From positions 853,470-917,469 of the forward strand of contig NZ_JAODBT010000002.1 of the NCBI RefSeq assembly GCF_027497995.1: 64,000 bases of DNA, read 5' to 3'. Below the pieces are notes generated by a model that was not told where the DNA came from, did no database searches, and was given only the letters and a program-made list of their open reading frames with translations. Made by a program: the position numbers and the translations under genes. Positions within the stretch are counted from its first letter, which is position 1; every line of letters starts with the position of its first letter. This DNA comes from Stenotrophomonas sp. Iso1. Lineage in GTDB: Bacteria > Pseudomonadota > Gammaproteobacteria > Xanthomonadales > Xanthomonadaceae. Of the stretch, positions 46,932 to 55,686 are shown one piece after another.

Positions 46932-48305
46932 GTGGCCAGATCCCGAAACATCTTCATAGACGACGCCCCTTCCGACCTGCTCAGTGTCGATAGGGAAAGC
47001 ATGCGCCCGCTCGCCGAGCGCATGCGCCCCCGCACACTGGATGAAATGGTAGGCCAGAAGCGCCTGCTCGCTGCCAACACCGCGCTGCGGCGTGCGGTTG
47101 AATCCGGCCATGTGCATTCGATGATTCTGTGGGGCCCGCCAGGGTGCGGCAAAACCACACTTGCACTGTTGCTGGCGCAGTACGCAGATGCCGAGTTCAA
47201 GGCGATTTCTGCCGTGCTTTCCGGTCTGCCGGAAGTTCGTCAGGTGTTGGCTGCTGCCGCGCAACGCTTTGCCGACGGCCGCCGCACGGTGTTGTTCGTG
47301 GACGAAGTGCACCGTTTCAACAAAGCGCAGCAGGATGCCTTTCTGCCGCACATCGAGCGCGGAACGATCATCTTTGTCGGTGCGACCACCGAAAACCCCT
47401 CCTTCGAATTGAACTCCGCCCTGCTGTCGCGTTGCCGCGTGCATGTGCTGGAGTCGGTATCACCGGAAGATGTGGTCGAAGCCCTGCAACGTGCTCTGGC
47501 GGATGACGAGCGCGGCTTTGGCGGGCAGGACATCACCGTATCGCCCGAGTCGTTGCTGGAAATCGCCCGCGCTGCCGATGGCGACGTGCGCCGGGCATTG
47601 ACCCTGTTGGAAATCGCCGCCGAGCTGGCCACGGGCGAGGGCGGGGAAATCACCCCCGAAACCCTGCTGCAAGTACTGGCCGACCGCACTCGCCGTTTCG
47701 ACAAGAACGGTGAACAGTTCTACGACCAGATATCTGCGCTGCATAAATCTGTGCGCAGCTCCAATCCCGACGGCGCGATCTATTGGCTGGCGCGCATGCT
47801 TGATGGCGGTTGCGATCCGTCCTACCTCCTGCGCCGGTTGACCATCATGGCGGTGGAGGATGTAGGCCTGGCCGATCCGCGAGCACTGGAAATGGCGATA
47901 AACGTCTGGAACGCCTATGACCGCATCGGTGCGCCAGAGGGCGATATCGCACTGTCCAACCTGGTGGTCTACCTGGCCAGTACCGCCAAATCCAATGCCA
48001 GTTACATGGCGTTGAAGGCCGCGCGCAAGGACGTCGCCGAGCTCGGCACGCAACCGGTGCCAATGCACCTGCGCAATGCGCCTACGCGTTTGATGAAAAC
48101 GCTGGGATACAGCCAGGGCTATCAATACGATCACGATGTCGAAGGCGGCATCGCGCTGGACCAGACGGCGTTCCCGGATGAGATGGGCGAACGCGTCTAT
48201 TACCAGCCGGTGGAACGCGGGTTGGAGATCAAGCTCAAGGACAAGCTCGACCGCCTGCGCATCGCGCGCGAGCAGGCGCGTGCTCAGCGCAAGCCCGGGG
48301 CCTGA
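46932..48305 (+). CDS. rarA: Replication-associated recombination ATPase RarA (MgsA)
   Basis: 457 residues from a GTG. An AAA+ clamp-loader-like ATPase that acts at stalled forks. RPLAERMRPRTLDEMVGQKR is followed by Walker A GPPGCGKT (68-75), Walker B VLFVDEVHRFNKAQQDAFLP, and sensor 1 in IIFVGATTENPSFELNSALL. The C-terminal tetramerisation domain contains GGCDPSYLLRRLTIMAVEDV. It is separated from lolA by 276 bp and followed by crcB after 36 bp. Confidence 0.96.
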   Translation: MARSRNIFIDDAPSDLLSVDRESMRPLAERMRPRTLDEMVGQKRLLAANTALRRAVESGHVHSMILWGPPGCGKTTLALLLAQYADAEFKAISAVLSGLPEVRQVLAAAAQRFADGRRTVLFVDEVHRFNKAQQDAFLPHIERGTIIFVGATTENPSFELNSALLSRCRVHVLESVSPEDVVEALQRALADDERGFGGQDITVSPESLLEIARAADGDVRRALTLLEIAAELATGEGGEITPETLLQVLADRTRRFDKNGEQFYDQISALHKSVRSSNPDGAIYWLARMLDGGCDPSYLLRRLTIMAVEDVGLADPRALEMAINVWNAYDRIGAPEGDIALSNLVVYLASTAKSNASYMALKAARKDVAELGTQPVPMHLRNAPTRLMKTLGYSQGYQYDHDVEGGIALDQTAFPDEMGERVYYQPVERGLEIKLKDKLDRLRIAREQARAQRKPGA

Positions 48306-48341
48306 TGCTTCGTCACCAGCCCCCATTGGGAGAATGACCGC

Positions 48342-48728
48342 ATGTGGCTTTCCTTTCTGGCTATCGGCGTCGGCGCAGCCCTCGGCGCCTGGCTGAGATT
48401 CGGCCTCAGCGTGTGGCTGAACCCGATGACAGGCTCGGTGCCGCTGGGCACCCTGGCCGCCAACCTGCTGGGTGGCTATGCGATTGGGCTTGCACTGGCG
48501 TGGTTGGCATCGCGCCCAGATCTGGCACCGGAATGGCGGTTGTTCCTAGTGACCGGGCTGCTGGGCGGGTTGACTACCTTTTCGACTTTTTCCGCCGAAG
48601 TGGTAGACATGCTGCAGCGGCAGCACTTCGCCTGGGCGCTGACCACCATCGGCCTGCACCTGGGCGGCTCGCTGTCGATGACGGCATTGGGATGGTGGAC
48701 CTGGCGGGTGCTGCGACCGTTGGTCTGA
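48342..48728 (+). CDS. crcB: Fluoride channel CrcB/Fluc
   Basis: 128 residues with four transmembrane helices (about 1-20, 33-57, 65-90, 98-122). Signatures of the dual-topology Fluc channel: GAALGAWLRF, GTLAANLLGGYAIG with the pore Asn, and the GLLGGLTTFSTFSAE segment with the Thr/Phe fluoride track. It exports fluoride across the inner membrane. No fluoride riboswitch is visible in the 36-bp gap after rarA, so it is likely expressed with rarA. Confidence 0.94.
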   Translation: MWLSFLAIGVGAALGAWLRFGLSVWLNPMTGSVPLGTLAANLLGGYAIGLALAWLASRPDLAPEWRLFLVTGLLGGLTTFSTFSAEVVDMLQRQHFAWALTTIGLHLGGSLSMTALGWWTWRVLRPLV

Positions 48729-48831
48729 AAGCAGCATTCCAAACACTTGGGTGATGCCGCATCATGCGCGCACCATTGACCAAGAGCGTCAAAAACATGT
48801 CGCAGCTGCGAGCAAAGGGAAGGGCAGGCCT

Positions 48832-49869
48832 GTGGCCTTGAACAAGAGTGTCGCCGTTGTGGAAGCCGGTGGAACCGCTGAGCCCATCACCCTGATTGGC
48901 GCCGATGTCGGCGGTACCTACGCCCGCCTGGGCTGGGCCGAGCTGGTGCCGGGACAGCCCATCGAAATACGTGATTTCCGTAAATACGCCTGCGCCGACC
49001 ATCCCAGTCTGGCCGCCATCCTGCGCGACTACATGCAGTCGCTGCAGCAGCCGGTGCAGCACGCGGTGGTGGCCATTGCCGGTTTGCTGGATGGCGACCT
49101 GCTGCTGAACACCAATCTGGCGTGGCCGGTGTCACTGGCCGCCACCCAGCGTGATGCCGGGTTGGAGCGGCTGGAGCTGATCAACGATTTTGTGGCGGTC
49201 GCGCAGGCAATGCCGCATGTGGACCGCAATACGCTGCACCGCATCTGTGGCCACGCTGATGACATCAGCCATGGCCCGGCCCTGGTGCTCGGCCCGGGCA
49301 CCGGCCTGGGGGTTGCGTTGCGTCTGGAGGCGGGCAACCCGTCTGTCTTGCCCAGCGAGGCCGGCCACGCCGCACTTGCGGCAAACACGGCGCTGGAGCG
49401 GGATGTGTTGCAGCTGTTGTCGCAGCGTTACGAACATATCGACAACGAACGCGTGCTGTCCGGCCCCGGTTTGATGGCGTTGTATGCCTGCCTGTGCGAG
49501 CTGCGTGGCGCCGCCGTGCGTTGGCGTGACCCTGCGGAGCTGGTCGCTGCCGGTCGTAGTGGTGACCTGCTTGCGCGGGAAAGCATCCAGGCGTTCTGTG
49601 GTTGGATGGGCAGCCTTGCCGGCGATCTTGCACTGACATTCGGTGCGCGTGCGGTGTACCTCACTGGCGGCGTTGCTGGCCATTTGGCCGCCGAGCTGCA
49701 TGACGGTACTTTCCAGAAGCGTTTCTGGAGCAAAGGCGCGTTGTCTCCGGCCTTGCGGCAAGTACCGGTGTGGCGCGTGGATCACGGGGAGCTTGGCGTG
49801 CTCGGTGCGCTGGCCTGGCATGCCGATCGCCTGGGCGCTGGCACTTCCAACAACGCAGCAGGAGTTTGA
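48832..49869 (+). CDS. glk: Glucokinase
   Basis: About 345 residues of the bacterial Glk family. The ATP phosphate motif GADVGGTYARLGWAE is near the N-terminus. The catalytic segment LELINDFVAVAQAMP carries the conserved Asp, and LGPGTGLGVAL and LPSEAGHAAL are the substrate-binding segments. The C-terminus contains FGARAVYLTGGVAG. It phosphorylates glucose with ATP in the cytoplasm. I choose GTG 48832, behind GGGAAGGG; the open frame reaches 48751 but without a ribosome site. It ends 3 bp before the glycosylasparaginase gene, in an apparent operon with it and cutC. Confidence 0.9.
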   Translation: MALNKSVAVVEAGGTAEPITLIGADVGGTYARLGWAELVPGQPIEIRDFRKYACADHPSLAAILRDYMQSLQQPVQHAVVAIAGLLDGDLLLNTNLAWPVSLAATQRDAGLERLELINDFVAVAQAMPHVDRNTLHRICGHADDISHGPALVLGPGTGLGVALRLEAGNPSVLPSEAGHAALAANTALERDVLQLLSQRYEHIDNERVLSGPGLMALYACLCELRGAAVRWRDPAELVAAGRSGDLLARESIQAFCGWMGSLAGDLALTFGARAVYLTGGVAGHLAAELHDGTFQKRFWSKGALSPALRQVPVWRVDHGELGVLGALAWHADRLGAGTSNNAAGV

Positions 49870-49872
49870 TTC

Positions 49873-50877
49873 ATGAGTACACGCAGACAGTTCCTGCAGA
49901 CCTCGATGTTGCTGGGCGCCGCTGGCGCCGCACCGGGGCTGCTAGCTTCGCCGACGGGCGCATCCGGTGCTCGAGTGGTCTCCACCTGGGATTTCGGTGT
50001 GGGTGCCAACCAGGCTGCATGGAAGGTACTGGCTAGCGGCGGCAATGCGCTGGACGCCGTGGAAGCCGGTGCGCGCTGGGCAGAAAGCGAACTGTGCAAT
50101 CCCACCGTTGGCCGCTGTGGCAATCCGGACCGTGATGGCGTGCTGTCGCTCGATGCCAGCATCATGGCCGGCGACGGCCGTTGCGGTTCCGTAGCGGCGT
50201 TGAGCGACATCCTGCATCCGGTATCGGTTGCACGCCGGGTGATGGAACAGACACCGCATGTGATGTTGGTAGGCGAAGGTGCCCAGCAGTTCGCTGTGCA
50301 GCAGGGCTTCGAGCGCCAGCATCTGCTCACGCCGGAAGCTGAGAAGGCTTGGCGTGAATGGTTGAAGACCGAACACTACGCGCCGCAGATCAACGCCGAG
50401 CGCCGGGGCCGCCCTGGTGACAAGGACAACCATGACACGCTTGGCATGCTCGCTATCGACGCACACGGGCAAATGGCCGGTGCCTGCACCACCAGCGGCA
50501 TGGCGTGGAAGCTGCACGGTCGCGTGGGCGACAGCCCGATCATCGGTGCTGGCCTGTATGTAGACAATGAGGTGGGGGCCGCAACCGCATCGGGAGTGGG
50601 TGAAGAGATGATCCGCAATGCGGCATCGTTTCTGGTCGTCGAACTGATGCGACAGGGGCTGTCACCGGCCGACGCCTGCCGCGAAGCGATTGGCCGCCTC
50701 GTGCGTAAACGCCCGGAAGCCAGCCGCACGTTGCAGGTGTGCTTCCTGGCCTTGAACCGCAATGGCGAAGTCGGCGCATATGCCTTGCACCGTGGTTTCG
50801 TCTACGCCGTATGCGATGCAAAGCGACAGGACGCGCTGCTCGAATCGTCTTCGGTGTACACGAGCACGCAGACGTGA
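49873..50877 (+). CDS. N4-(beta-N-acetylglucosaminyl)-L-asparaginase (glycosylasparaginase), Tat signal
   Basis: 334 residues, an Ntn-hydrolase that cleaves the GlcNAc-Asn bond of glycoasparagines. The precursor should self-cleave before Thr189 in NHDTLGMLAID, giving alpha (to D188) and beta subunits. CNPTVGRCGNPDRDGVLSLD and VGDSPIIGAGLYVDNEVGAA are the binding segments. The N-terminus MSTRRQFLQTSMLLGAAGAA is a twin-arginine signal, so the folded enzyme is probably periplasmic. It starts 3 bp after glk and overlaps cutC by 4 bases. The run may couple release of amino sugars or asparagine to sugar phosphorylation, which is inference. Confidence 0.92.
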   Translation: MSTRRQFLQTSMLLGAAGAAPGLLASPTGASGARVVSTWDFGVGANQAAWKVLASGGNALDAVEAGARWAESELCNPTVGRCGNPDRDGVLSLDASIMAGDGRCGSVAALSDILHPVSVARRVMEQTPHVMLVGEGAQQFAVQQGFERQHLLTPEAEKAWREWLKTEHYAPQINAERRGRPGDKDNHDTLGMLAIDAHGQMAGACTTSGMAWKLHGRVGDSPIIGAGLYVDNEVGAATASGVGEEMIRNAASFLVVELMRQGLSPADACREAIGRLVRKRPEASRTLQVCFLALNRNGEVGAYALHRGFVYAVCDAKRQDALLESSSVYTSTQT

Positions 50878-51611
50878 CGGCAGGGTATCTGCTGGAGATC
50901 GCCTGCAATTCCGCAGCGTCTGCGCTGGCGGCACAGCAAGGCGGGGCAGACCGCGTGGAGTTGTTCGAGAACCTGGAGCAAGGGGGCACGACACCGGCTT
51001 ACGGCACGCTTGCGGTGGCACGTGACCGCCTAACGATTCCCCTGTTCGTGCTGATTCGTCCGCGGCCGGGTGATTTTCTGTACGACACGCTTGAGCGCGA
51101 CATCATGCTGCGCGACATCGAAATCTGTCGCCAGCTTGGTTGTGACGGCGTGGTGATTGGTGCATTGAATTCGACAGGTGATATCGACCTACCGTTGTGC
51201 CGCGAGTTGGTGGCCGCCGCCGGACCATTGGGCATCACCTTCCACCGCGCTTTTGATGCTGCACGAGATCTACCCGCCGCCCTTGAAGATGTAGTGATGC
51301 TGGGTTGCCAACGGATACTCAGTTCGGGCGGAGCGGCCAGTGCGCTGGATGGCAGTACGGCGTTGTCCCACTTGGTGGCACAAGCCGGTGCACGGATTCA
51401 ACTGATGGCCGGTGCGGGTTTGAATGCACAGAACATCGCACTCGTGGCCAAGCAAAGCGGTTGCAGGCAGCTGCATGCGTCCGCCAAAGCGGTGCGCAGC
51501 TCGTCAATGCATTTCCAGAACCCGGCGTTGATCGGCCTGCAGAACGATTGGACACAAACGGATGCCGCGTGTGTAGCTGCGTTGCGGCAGGCGCTGCAAC
51601 GCAACGCTTAA
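50874..51611 (+). CDS. cutC: CutC family protein
   Basis: 245 residues of a TIM-barrel family. LEIACNSAASALAAQQGGADR then VELFENLEQGGTTPAYG, FVLIRPRPGDFLY, GITFHRAFDAARD and RILSSGGAASALDG are CutC hallmarks. CutC was linked to copper homeostasis in E. coli, but the phenotype is disputed and the enzyme activity is unknown. The start is a GTG (50874) that overlaps the glycosylasparaginase stop as GTGA; the longer frame has no support. It converges on the TetR gene with a 12-bp gap. Confidence 0.93.
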   Translation: MTAGYLLEIACNSAASALAAQQGGADRVELFENLEQGGTTPAYGTLAVARDRLTIPLFVLIRPRPGDFLYDTLERDIMLRDIEICRQLGCDGVVIGALNSTGDIDLPLCRELVAAAGPLGITFHRAFDAARDLPAALEDVVMLGCQRILSSGGAASALDGSTALSHLVAQAGARIQLMAGAGLNAQNIALVAKQSGCRQLHASAKAVRSSSMHFQNPALIGLQNDWTQTDAACVAALRQALQRNA

Positions 51612-51623
51612 GGGCGTCGGTAG

Positions 51624-52328
51624 TCAGCGCAGGCGCGGAGGAGCTGTGCTCTTTTCGAGCAGCGTGCGCGCGCCGGCAATGAGCATGCCCAGCATCACTT
51701 CCATCTGCGCATTGCCATAGGTATCTACGCCCAACTCGGCAATCCTGCTTAGATTCTTATACGTGACAGGTTCCGCGTCCCGCAACGCAGCCTTGAGGGC
51801 GCGGGTACGGGGGCGATCACCTTCGGCGGATGACTGAGTGGCATCGCGCGCATGGCTCAGTGACATGGAAATCAACATCGCCACCAAGCGCACGGCTGTT
51901 TCATCAGCAAAGCCTGCGTCATTCAAGCGTTGGAACAACGCTTCGCTGGGCTCCAAAGCCCAGGCCGCGACGGAGCCGCCGAACCACAGGTATTCGGCCA
52001 GGCCACCAACGCCAAGCACGCCCTCGAAGAAACCCATGCCATAGATTCTGCAGGCGTCTTCCCAACTGTCCGCTTTGGTGACATCGGTTCCGGAAAAGCG
52101 TGCAGAAAACGCATCCATCGCTACCAAGCCAAGCAGTGTTTGTTTGTCTTTGACGTGGTAGTTGAGCGCCTTGCGATCCACCCGGAGGCGATCGGCCAGC
52201 GATTGCATGGACAACGCATCGACATCGATCAGCCGCGCGGCATCGACGATCTGCTGCAGATCAAGACCTGCGCGTTTGCCCGGCTTGCGTTGCGTAGCGG
52301 CGGTGGTTGGCTTGGGGGTTCTGGGCAT
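51624..52328 (-). CDS. TetR-family transcriptional regulator
   Basis: 234 residues. The N-terminal HTH (LDLQQIVDAARLIDVDALSM then QSLADRLRVDRKALNYHVKD) has the TetR form. The C-terminal ligand domain resembles TetR_C/TetR class members (FFEGVLGVGGLAEYLWFGGS). It is divergent from the MpaB-family gene, and a perfect 10-bp inverted repeat sits between them, so local repression is likely. The ligand is unknown. Confidence 0.9.
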   Translation of the reverse strand: MPRTPKPTTAATQRKPGKRAGLDLQQIVDAARLIDVDALSMQSLADRLRVDRKALNYHVKDKQTLLGLVAMDAFSARFSGTDVTKADSWEDACRIYGMGFFEGVLGVGGLAEYLWFGGSVAAWALEPSEALFQRLNDAGFADETAVRLVAMLISMSLSHARDATQSSAEGDRPRTRALKAALRDAEPVTYKNLSRIAELGVDTYGNAQMEVMLGMLIAGARTLLEKSTAPPRLR

Positions 52329-52511
52329 GAATCACTATGACGGCGTCGGAGAGGGGCATTGTCAGTGCAACAAGGATTCGCGCCAACTCTATCCCGCCTG
52401 CGCGGTGTGGCAGGCGGTCGAGCCCGGTACGGCCCGGCGGATCGTTGCAGGCCAATAAATGCTGCAAGCGCACTTGACGACTAAAAACTTCTGGAATAGC
52501 GTCCGCAACAG

Positions 52512-52535
52512 CAATATTCCCGGGCGGGAATATTG
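52512..52535. promoter_or_regulatory. Operator-like palindrome before the MpaB-family gene
   Basis: CAATATTCCC (52512-52521), spacer GGGC, GGGAATATTG (52526-52535): a perfect 10-bp inverted repeat, 18 bp before the ATG of the MpaB-family gene and close to its AAGGA ribosome site. It fits a TetR-family dimer site. Confidence 0.75.
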
Positions 52536-52553
52536 TCTCTAAAGGACAACCAG

Positions 52554-53636
52554 ATGAATACCAAAGCAAGCAACGTTGCGACCCAGCCGAACAAGGTAGT
52601 GACCCGCCAGCGGCTGTTGGGCAACGAAAACCGCTGGCGGCGCCACGGCGAGCCAACGCCTGCCGCCTCCGATGACGCAGTGGATGATGGCGTCTTCGGG
52701 CCGGGTTCGGTGGCCTGGGATGTGTTGTTGCACCCCGCCACGATCGTGTTCCAGACCGCCGCTCAGGCCGTACTGCAGTTCACCTACAAGCCTATCTACG
52801 CCGGCTTGCGTGATTGGGACCCAATGTCGCGTAAAGGTCGGGCAGGGCAGTTGACCATTTTTGATGTGTTCGACCGCCATCAACGCAACTCCGGTATCCA
52901 CGCCCCCATGTGGCTGGGCGATACCGAAACCGCAAAGCGAGTGGCGCTGCACTTGGCGCGAATACACGACAAGGTAAAAGCTGACCTAATTGATGGCGGC
53001 GATCAGGCATTGGGAGGCTACGCGGCAAATTCACCGCGCGACTCGATGTGGGCAGCACTGACCGAGCTTCATTCAATGCTGTGGTTGTACGAAGGCTTGG
53101 CCTTCCGTGGCGGGTGGTTCCCGCGCCGTCTGCCTGCGGAAGTACGCGACCAATTCGTAGCTGAGGTAGCGGAGTACTGCAAATTGTTCCCGGCCCGCGA
53201 AGAGGCGCTGCCCACCACCATGGCCGAACTTCAGAGCCTGTATAAGCGCGACGATCGCCTGTTCGGTATGCCGCATTCCATGCAGACCATCCCTGAGACC
53301 GGTGAGAACTACCCGCAGGTAGTAATGGATTCAATCCATAAGAACCATCATCCATCGCAGTACCGAGTGAAGATCCAATTGTTCCTGCAGCAACGTGTGT
53401 TACGTCTGCCGGTATTGGGTGCGGTATCGGGCAAGACGCGTCGTTCAATGGGCATCGGCCCCTGGAAAGGGCGAGCGATTCTTGCTGCGCGTTATCTGCT
53501 GCTGCCGATGATCTGGTTTGTGCAGCAACCTCCCGTAGAACGCTATTTCATGCGGATGATGTGGGGCCCGGATGCGGTCAAGTTGATCCACGCGGCACGG
53601 CAGAAACAACGTGCCGCCCGGCAGGCGCGTCAGTAA
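52554..53636 (+). CDS. Oxygenase MpaB family (DUF2236) protein
   Basis: 360 residues. The domain covers about residues 45-330 (WDVLLHPATIVFQTAAQAVL, FDVFDRHQRNSGIHAPMWLG, ALTELHSMLWLYEGLAFRGG) and resembles the DUF2236 fold shared with MpaB and latex-clearing oxygenases, which carry heme; His residues at HQR, ELH and near the C-terminus could ligate it. The basic tail (AARQKQRAARQARQ) is unusual. I choose ATG 52554 behind AAGGA. It is controlled, by inference, by the divergent TetR gene through the palindrome at 52512. Substrate unknown. Confidence 0.75.
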   Translation: MNTKASNVATQPNKVVTRQRLLGNENRWRRHGEPTPAASDDAVDDGVFGPGSVAWDVLLHPATIVFQTAAQAVLQFTYKPIYAGLRDWDPMSRKGRAGQLTIFDVFDRHQRNSGIHAPMWLGDTETAKRVALHLARIHDKVKADLIDGGDQALGGYAANSPRDSMWAALTELHSMLWLYEGLAFRGGWFPRRLPAEVRDQFVAEVAEYCKLFPAREEALPTTMAELQSLYKRDDRLFGMPHSMQTIPETGENYPQVVMDSIHKNHHPSQYRVKIQLFLQQRVLRLPVLGAVSGKTRRSMGIGPWKGRAILAARYLLLPMIWFVQQPPVERYFMRMMWGPDAVKLIHAARQKQRAARQARQ

Positions 53637-53850
53637 TAGACGACGCAGTGATGGCATGCATCGGCGACTCGTCCTGCGGCCGCATTGAAAGCGCCCGCGC
53701 GGCAAAAAATGTAACCCGGTAAGCATGATCTGGTTCTCACGGTAGGCGACACATCGCCTGCCGGCGTCGCCGCATGTCCTGAAGGCGGCAACTGAGGCCC
53801 CGAATCTGCTCTCCGGCCCCTCGGATGATCTTTTGTTGAAGAAACTGAAA

Positions 53851-55251
53851 ATGAGCATTTCGACTATCTGCTGGACAACCCCCGCCATCAGACGCTGGTT
53901 GCAGGCAATGTCTGCAGCATGCATGTCATTACCCGCAGGCCTGGCCTGCGCGGCCAACACGGATGGCAACGTGGAAACCGCGTCCAATACAGCAGCACAA
54001 ACCGTACCTTCCACGACAAACGATGAAGCAAGCATCTACGCCGCGTTTGATCGGTTGCGAGAGCAGGGCACCTTGGTCAAGGTGCCCTCTATCCGGGACT
54101 CGGTACTGCGCGATGCAGGAGGCTTTCGCTCGGCGCTTGCCAAGCATGGCATTGGCGTGACGCTGATCAGCCTCAACAGCTCTAATTACGATCTTTCCTC
54201 CCCGGTAAAGACACCGCCGCAGCGTTACAACGGCCAAGACCTGACCGGCACCAGCGTGCAGCAATTGCTCGTCACGTATGACTTGGGGCAGGAGGGAAAT
54301 GACCAGAGTCAGTTGATCCTCGGGGTCACTTCGGTAGCGGTAAGCTGGGAGCCGTTGGGCCCGCGTACCAAAGCTTCGCTCAGCCGGCTGGCCTACTACC
54401 GCACCTTCAACAATCGCCAGTGGGAGCTCAAACTTGGCTATCTGAGCAACGGACTGGAATACATCGGCGTTTATACCGGCGGCTCGTTGGCCAGTAGTGC
54501 ACAGGGGCCCAGCGCGGTGATTCCATTCCAGCTGGGCCTGGCCCGTTTGCCGATGGCCGCGCCGGGGCTGAACCTGCAGTACAACGGGAAAAACGGCTTC
54601 TACAACAAGCTGGGACTACAGCGCAGTACCAGCCCAGACGGCCCGCAGGCAGAGGTGGATACGCATTCGGCTGGCTTTCGTTTTCGCACGCCGCAGAGCA
54701 ACCTGCTTGTCATCAACGAAGTGGGTGTCAAGCGCGATGCCACGCCCAGCCGCCAATCCGTTTGGTTGCGTGCTGGAGCCATCTTCAACAACTCCAATTA
54801 CAAGCGCTTTGATGAATCCTCACGCAGTAATTCCAATCGGGCCTTATACGTCGCAGCCGATTTACAGCTGACCTTGCCGCCCAACCGCGTCCTGCCATTC
54901 CAAGGCTGGTACGCGGGTGCAAGCGTGAATTACGCACCGCAGGATAGAAACCTCTACTCCCGCTACTACGAAGCCCGTGCCTACAAGATCGGGACGTTTC
55001 AAAATCGCCCGCTAGACATGCTGTCAATGACTTACAGCCACACCAAATTCAGTGACGACGCGGCAGACCTGTACGCAGTACGCGGCTTGCTCAGCGAAAG
55101 CAGTACCTCCGCAGTGACCGTGTCGTATCTGACGCGCGTGCACTCTGGTACGTATCTGAGTACCGGTTTAAGTCATATTTCCAATCCCACGTTTAGTCCG
55201 CGCATGGATGATGCGTTGAATTTCATGGTGGGATTGAACATGTTTTTCTGA
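53851..55251 (+). CDS. OprB-family carbohydrate-selective porin
   Basis: About 466 residues: an N-terminal signal (MSISTICWTTPAIRRWLQAM ... AGLACA), a linker to about 75, then alternating beta strands and turns to a terminal Phe (NFMVGLNMFF), an outer-membrane barrel. The segment TLISLNSSNYDLSSPV and the barrel motif (RQWELKLGYLSNGLEYIGVY) suggest OprB. ATG 53851 is chosen over the upstream TTG at 53833. It lies downstream of the MpaB-family gene by 214 bp on the same strand and may or may not share its control. Substrate specificity is unclear. Confidence 0.75.
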   Translation: MSISTICWTTPAIRRWLQAMSAACMSLPAGLACAANTDGNVETASNTAAQTVPSTTNDEASIYAAFDRLREQGTLVKVPSIRDSVLRDAGGFRSALAKHGIGVTLISLNSSNYDLSSPVKTPPQRYNGQDLTGTSVQQLLVTYDLGQEGNDQSQLILGVTSVAVSWEPLGPRTKASLSRLAYYRTFNNRQWELKLGYLSNGLEYIGVYTGGSLASSAQGPSAVIPFQLGLARLPMAAPGLNLQYNGKNGFYNKLGLQRSTSPDGPQAEVDTHSAGFRFRTPQSNLLVINEVGVKRDATPSRQSVWLRAGAIFNNSNYKRFDESSRSNSNRALYVAADLQLTLPPNRVLPFQGWYAGASVNYAPQDRNLYSRYYEARAYKIGTFQNRPLDMLSMTYSHTKFSDDAADLYAVRGLLSESSTSAVTVSYLTRVHSGTYLSTGLSHISNPTFSPRMDDALNFMVGLNMFF

Positions 55252-55686
55252 GCTGTTTGAGCAACGGGGGAGCAGCCTGGGACATATTCAGAAGCGGCCC
55301 TCGCGCTATGGCCGAGAGTTCCATGGCGTCTTCCAGATCGATGTCTTGCAGGAAGTCTCACTGACCTTCCAGGCAGAGCTCTCGCTTTACGCTGACGAGC
55401 TGAGCGGGGCTGTGTTTGCGAACGATTGCTTCACTGCAGCCTCGGTACTGAGGCTGCAGTTGCAGGGGAGGGCGGGACGCACTCGCAACACGACGGTTTG
55501 CACCGTGTGCAACGTTCAACGATCCCCCGCTCGTATGCCGCAGGCCGTGGCAGTTTGCTCACCATGCGCAGGTGCTGGAGTGGTGATGCCAAGTTGCCCG
55601 CAAATAATTTAGTGTTTCGTCACTAAATTGGTGAGGGTGGTTCACTCCCTGGCAGCTCAGCCCCCACACGTTCGGCGTCTGTTGCC
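55252..55686. other. Intergenic region downstream of the SDR gene
   Basis: 435 bp between convergent genes. It contains a perfect 10-bp inverted repeat (CTGCAGCCTC/GAGGCTGCAG, 55434-55459) and the palindrome at 55606-55629. No reading frame shows coding character. Confidence 0.5.
55606..55629. repeat. Palindrome P1 flanking the SDR gene
   Basis: AATTTAGTG (55606-55614), TTTCGT, CACTAAATT (55621-55629): a perfect 9-bp inverted repeat. It matches the palindrome at 57563-57582 at 19 of 23 positions, including the shared TTCGTCACT core. AT-rich against a GC-rich background. Confidence 0.7.

Noticed and set aside
48306..48341. Fluoride riboswitch before crcB
   Set aside because: The gap is only 36 bp and lacks room for the crcB motif.
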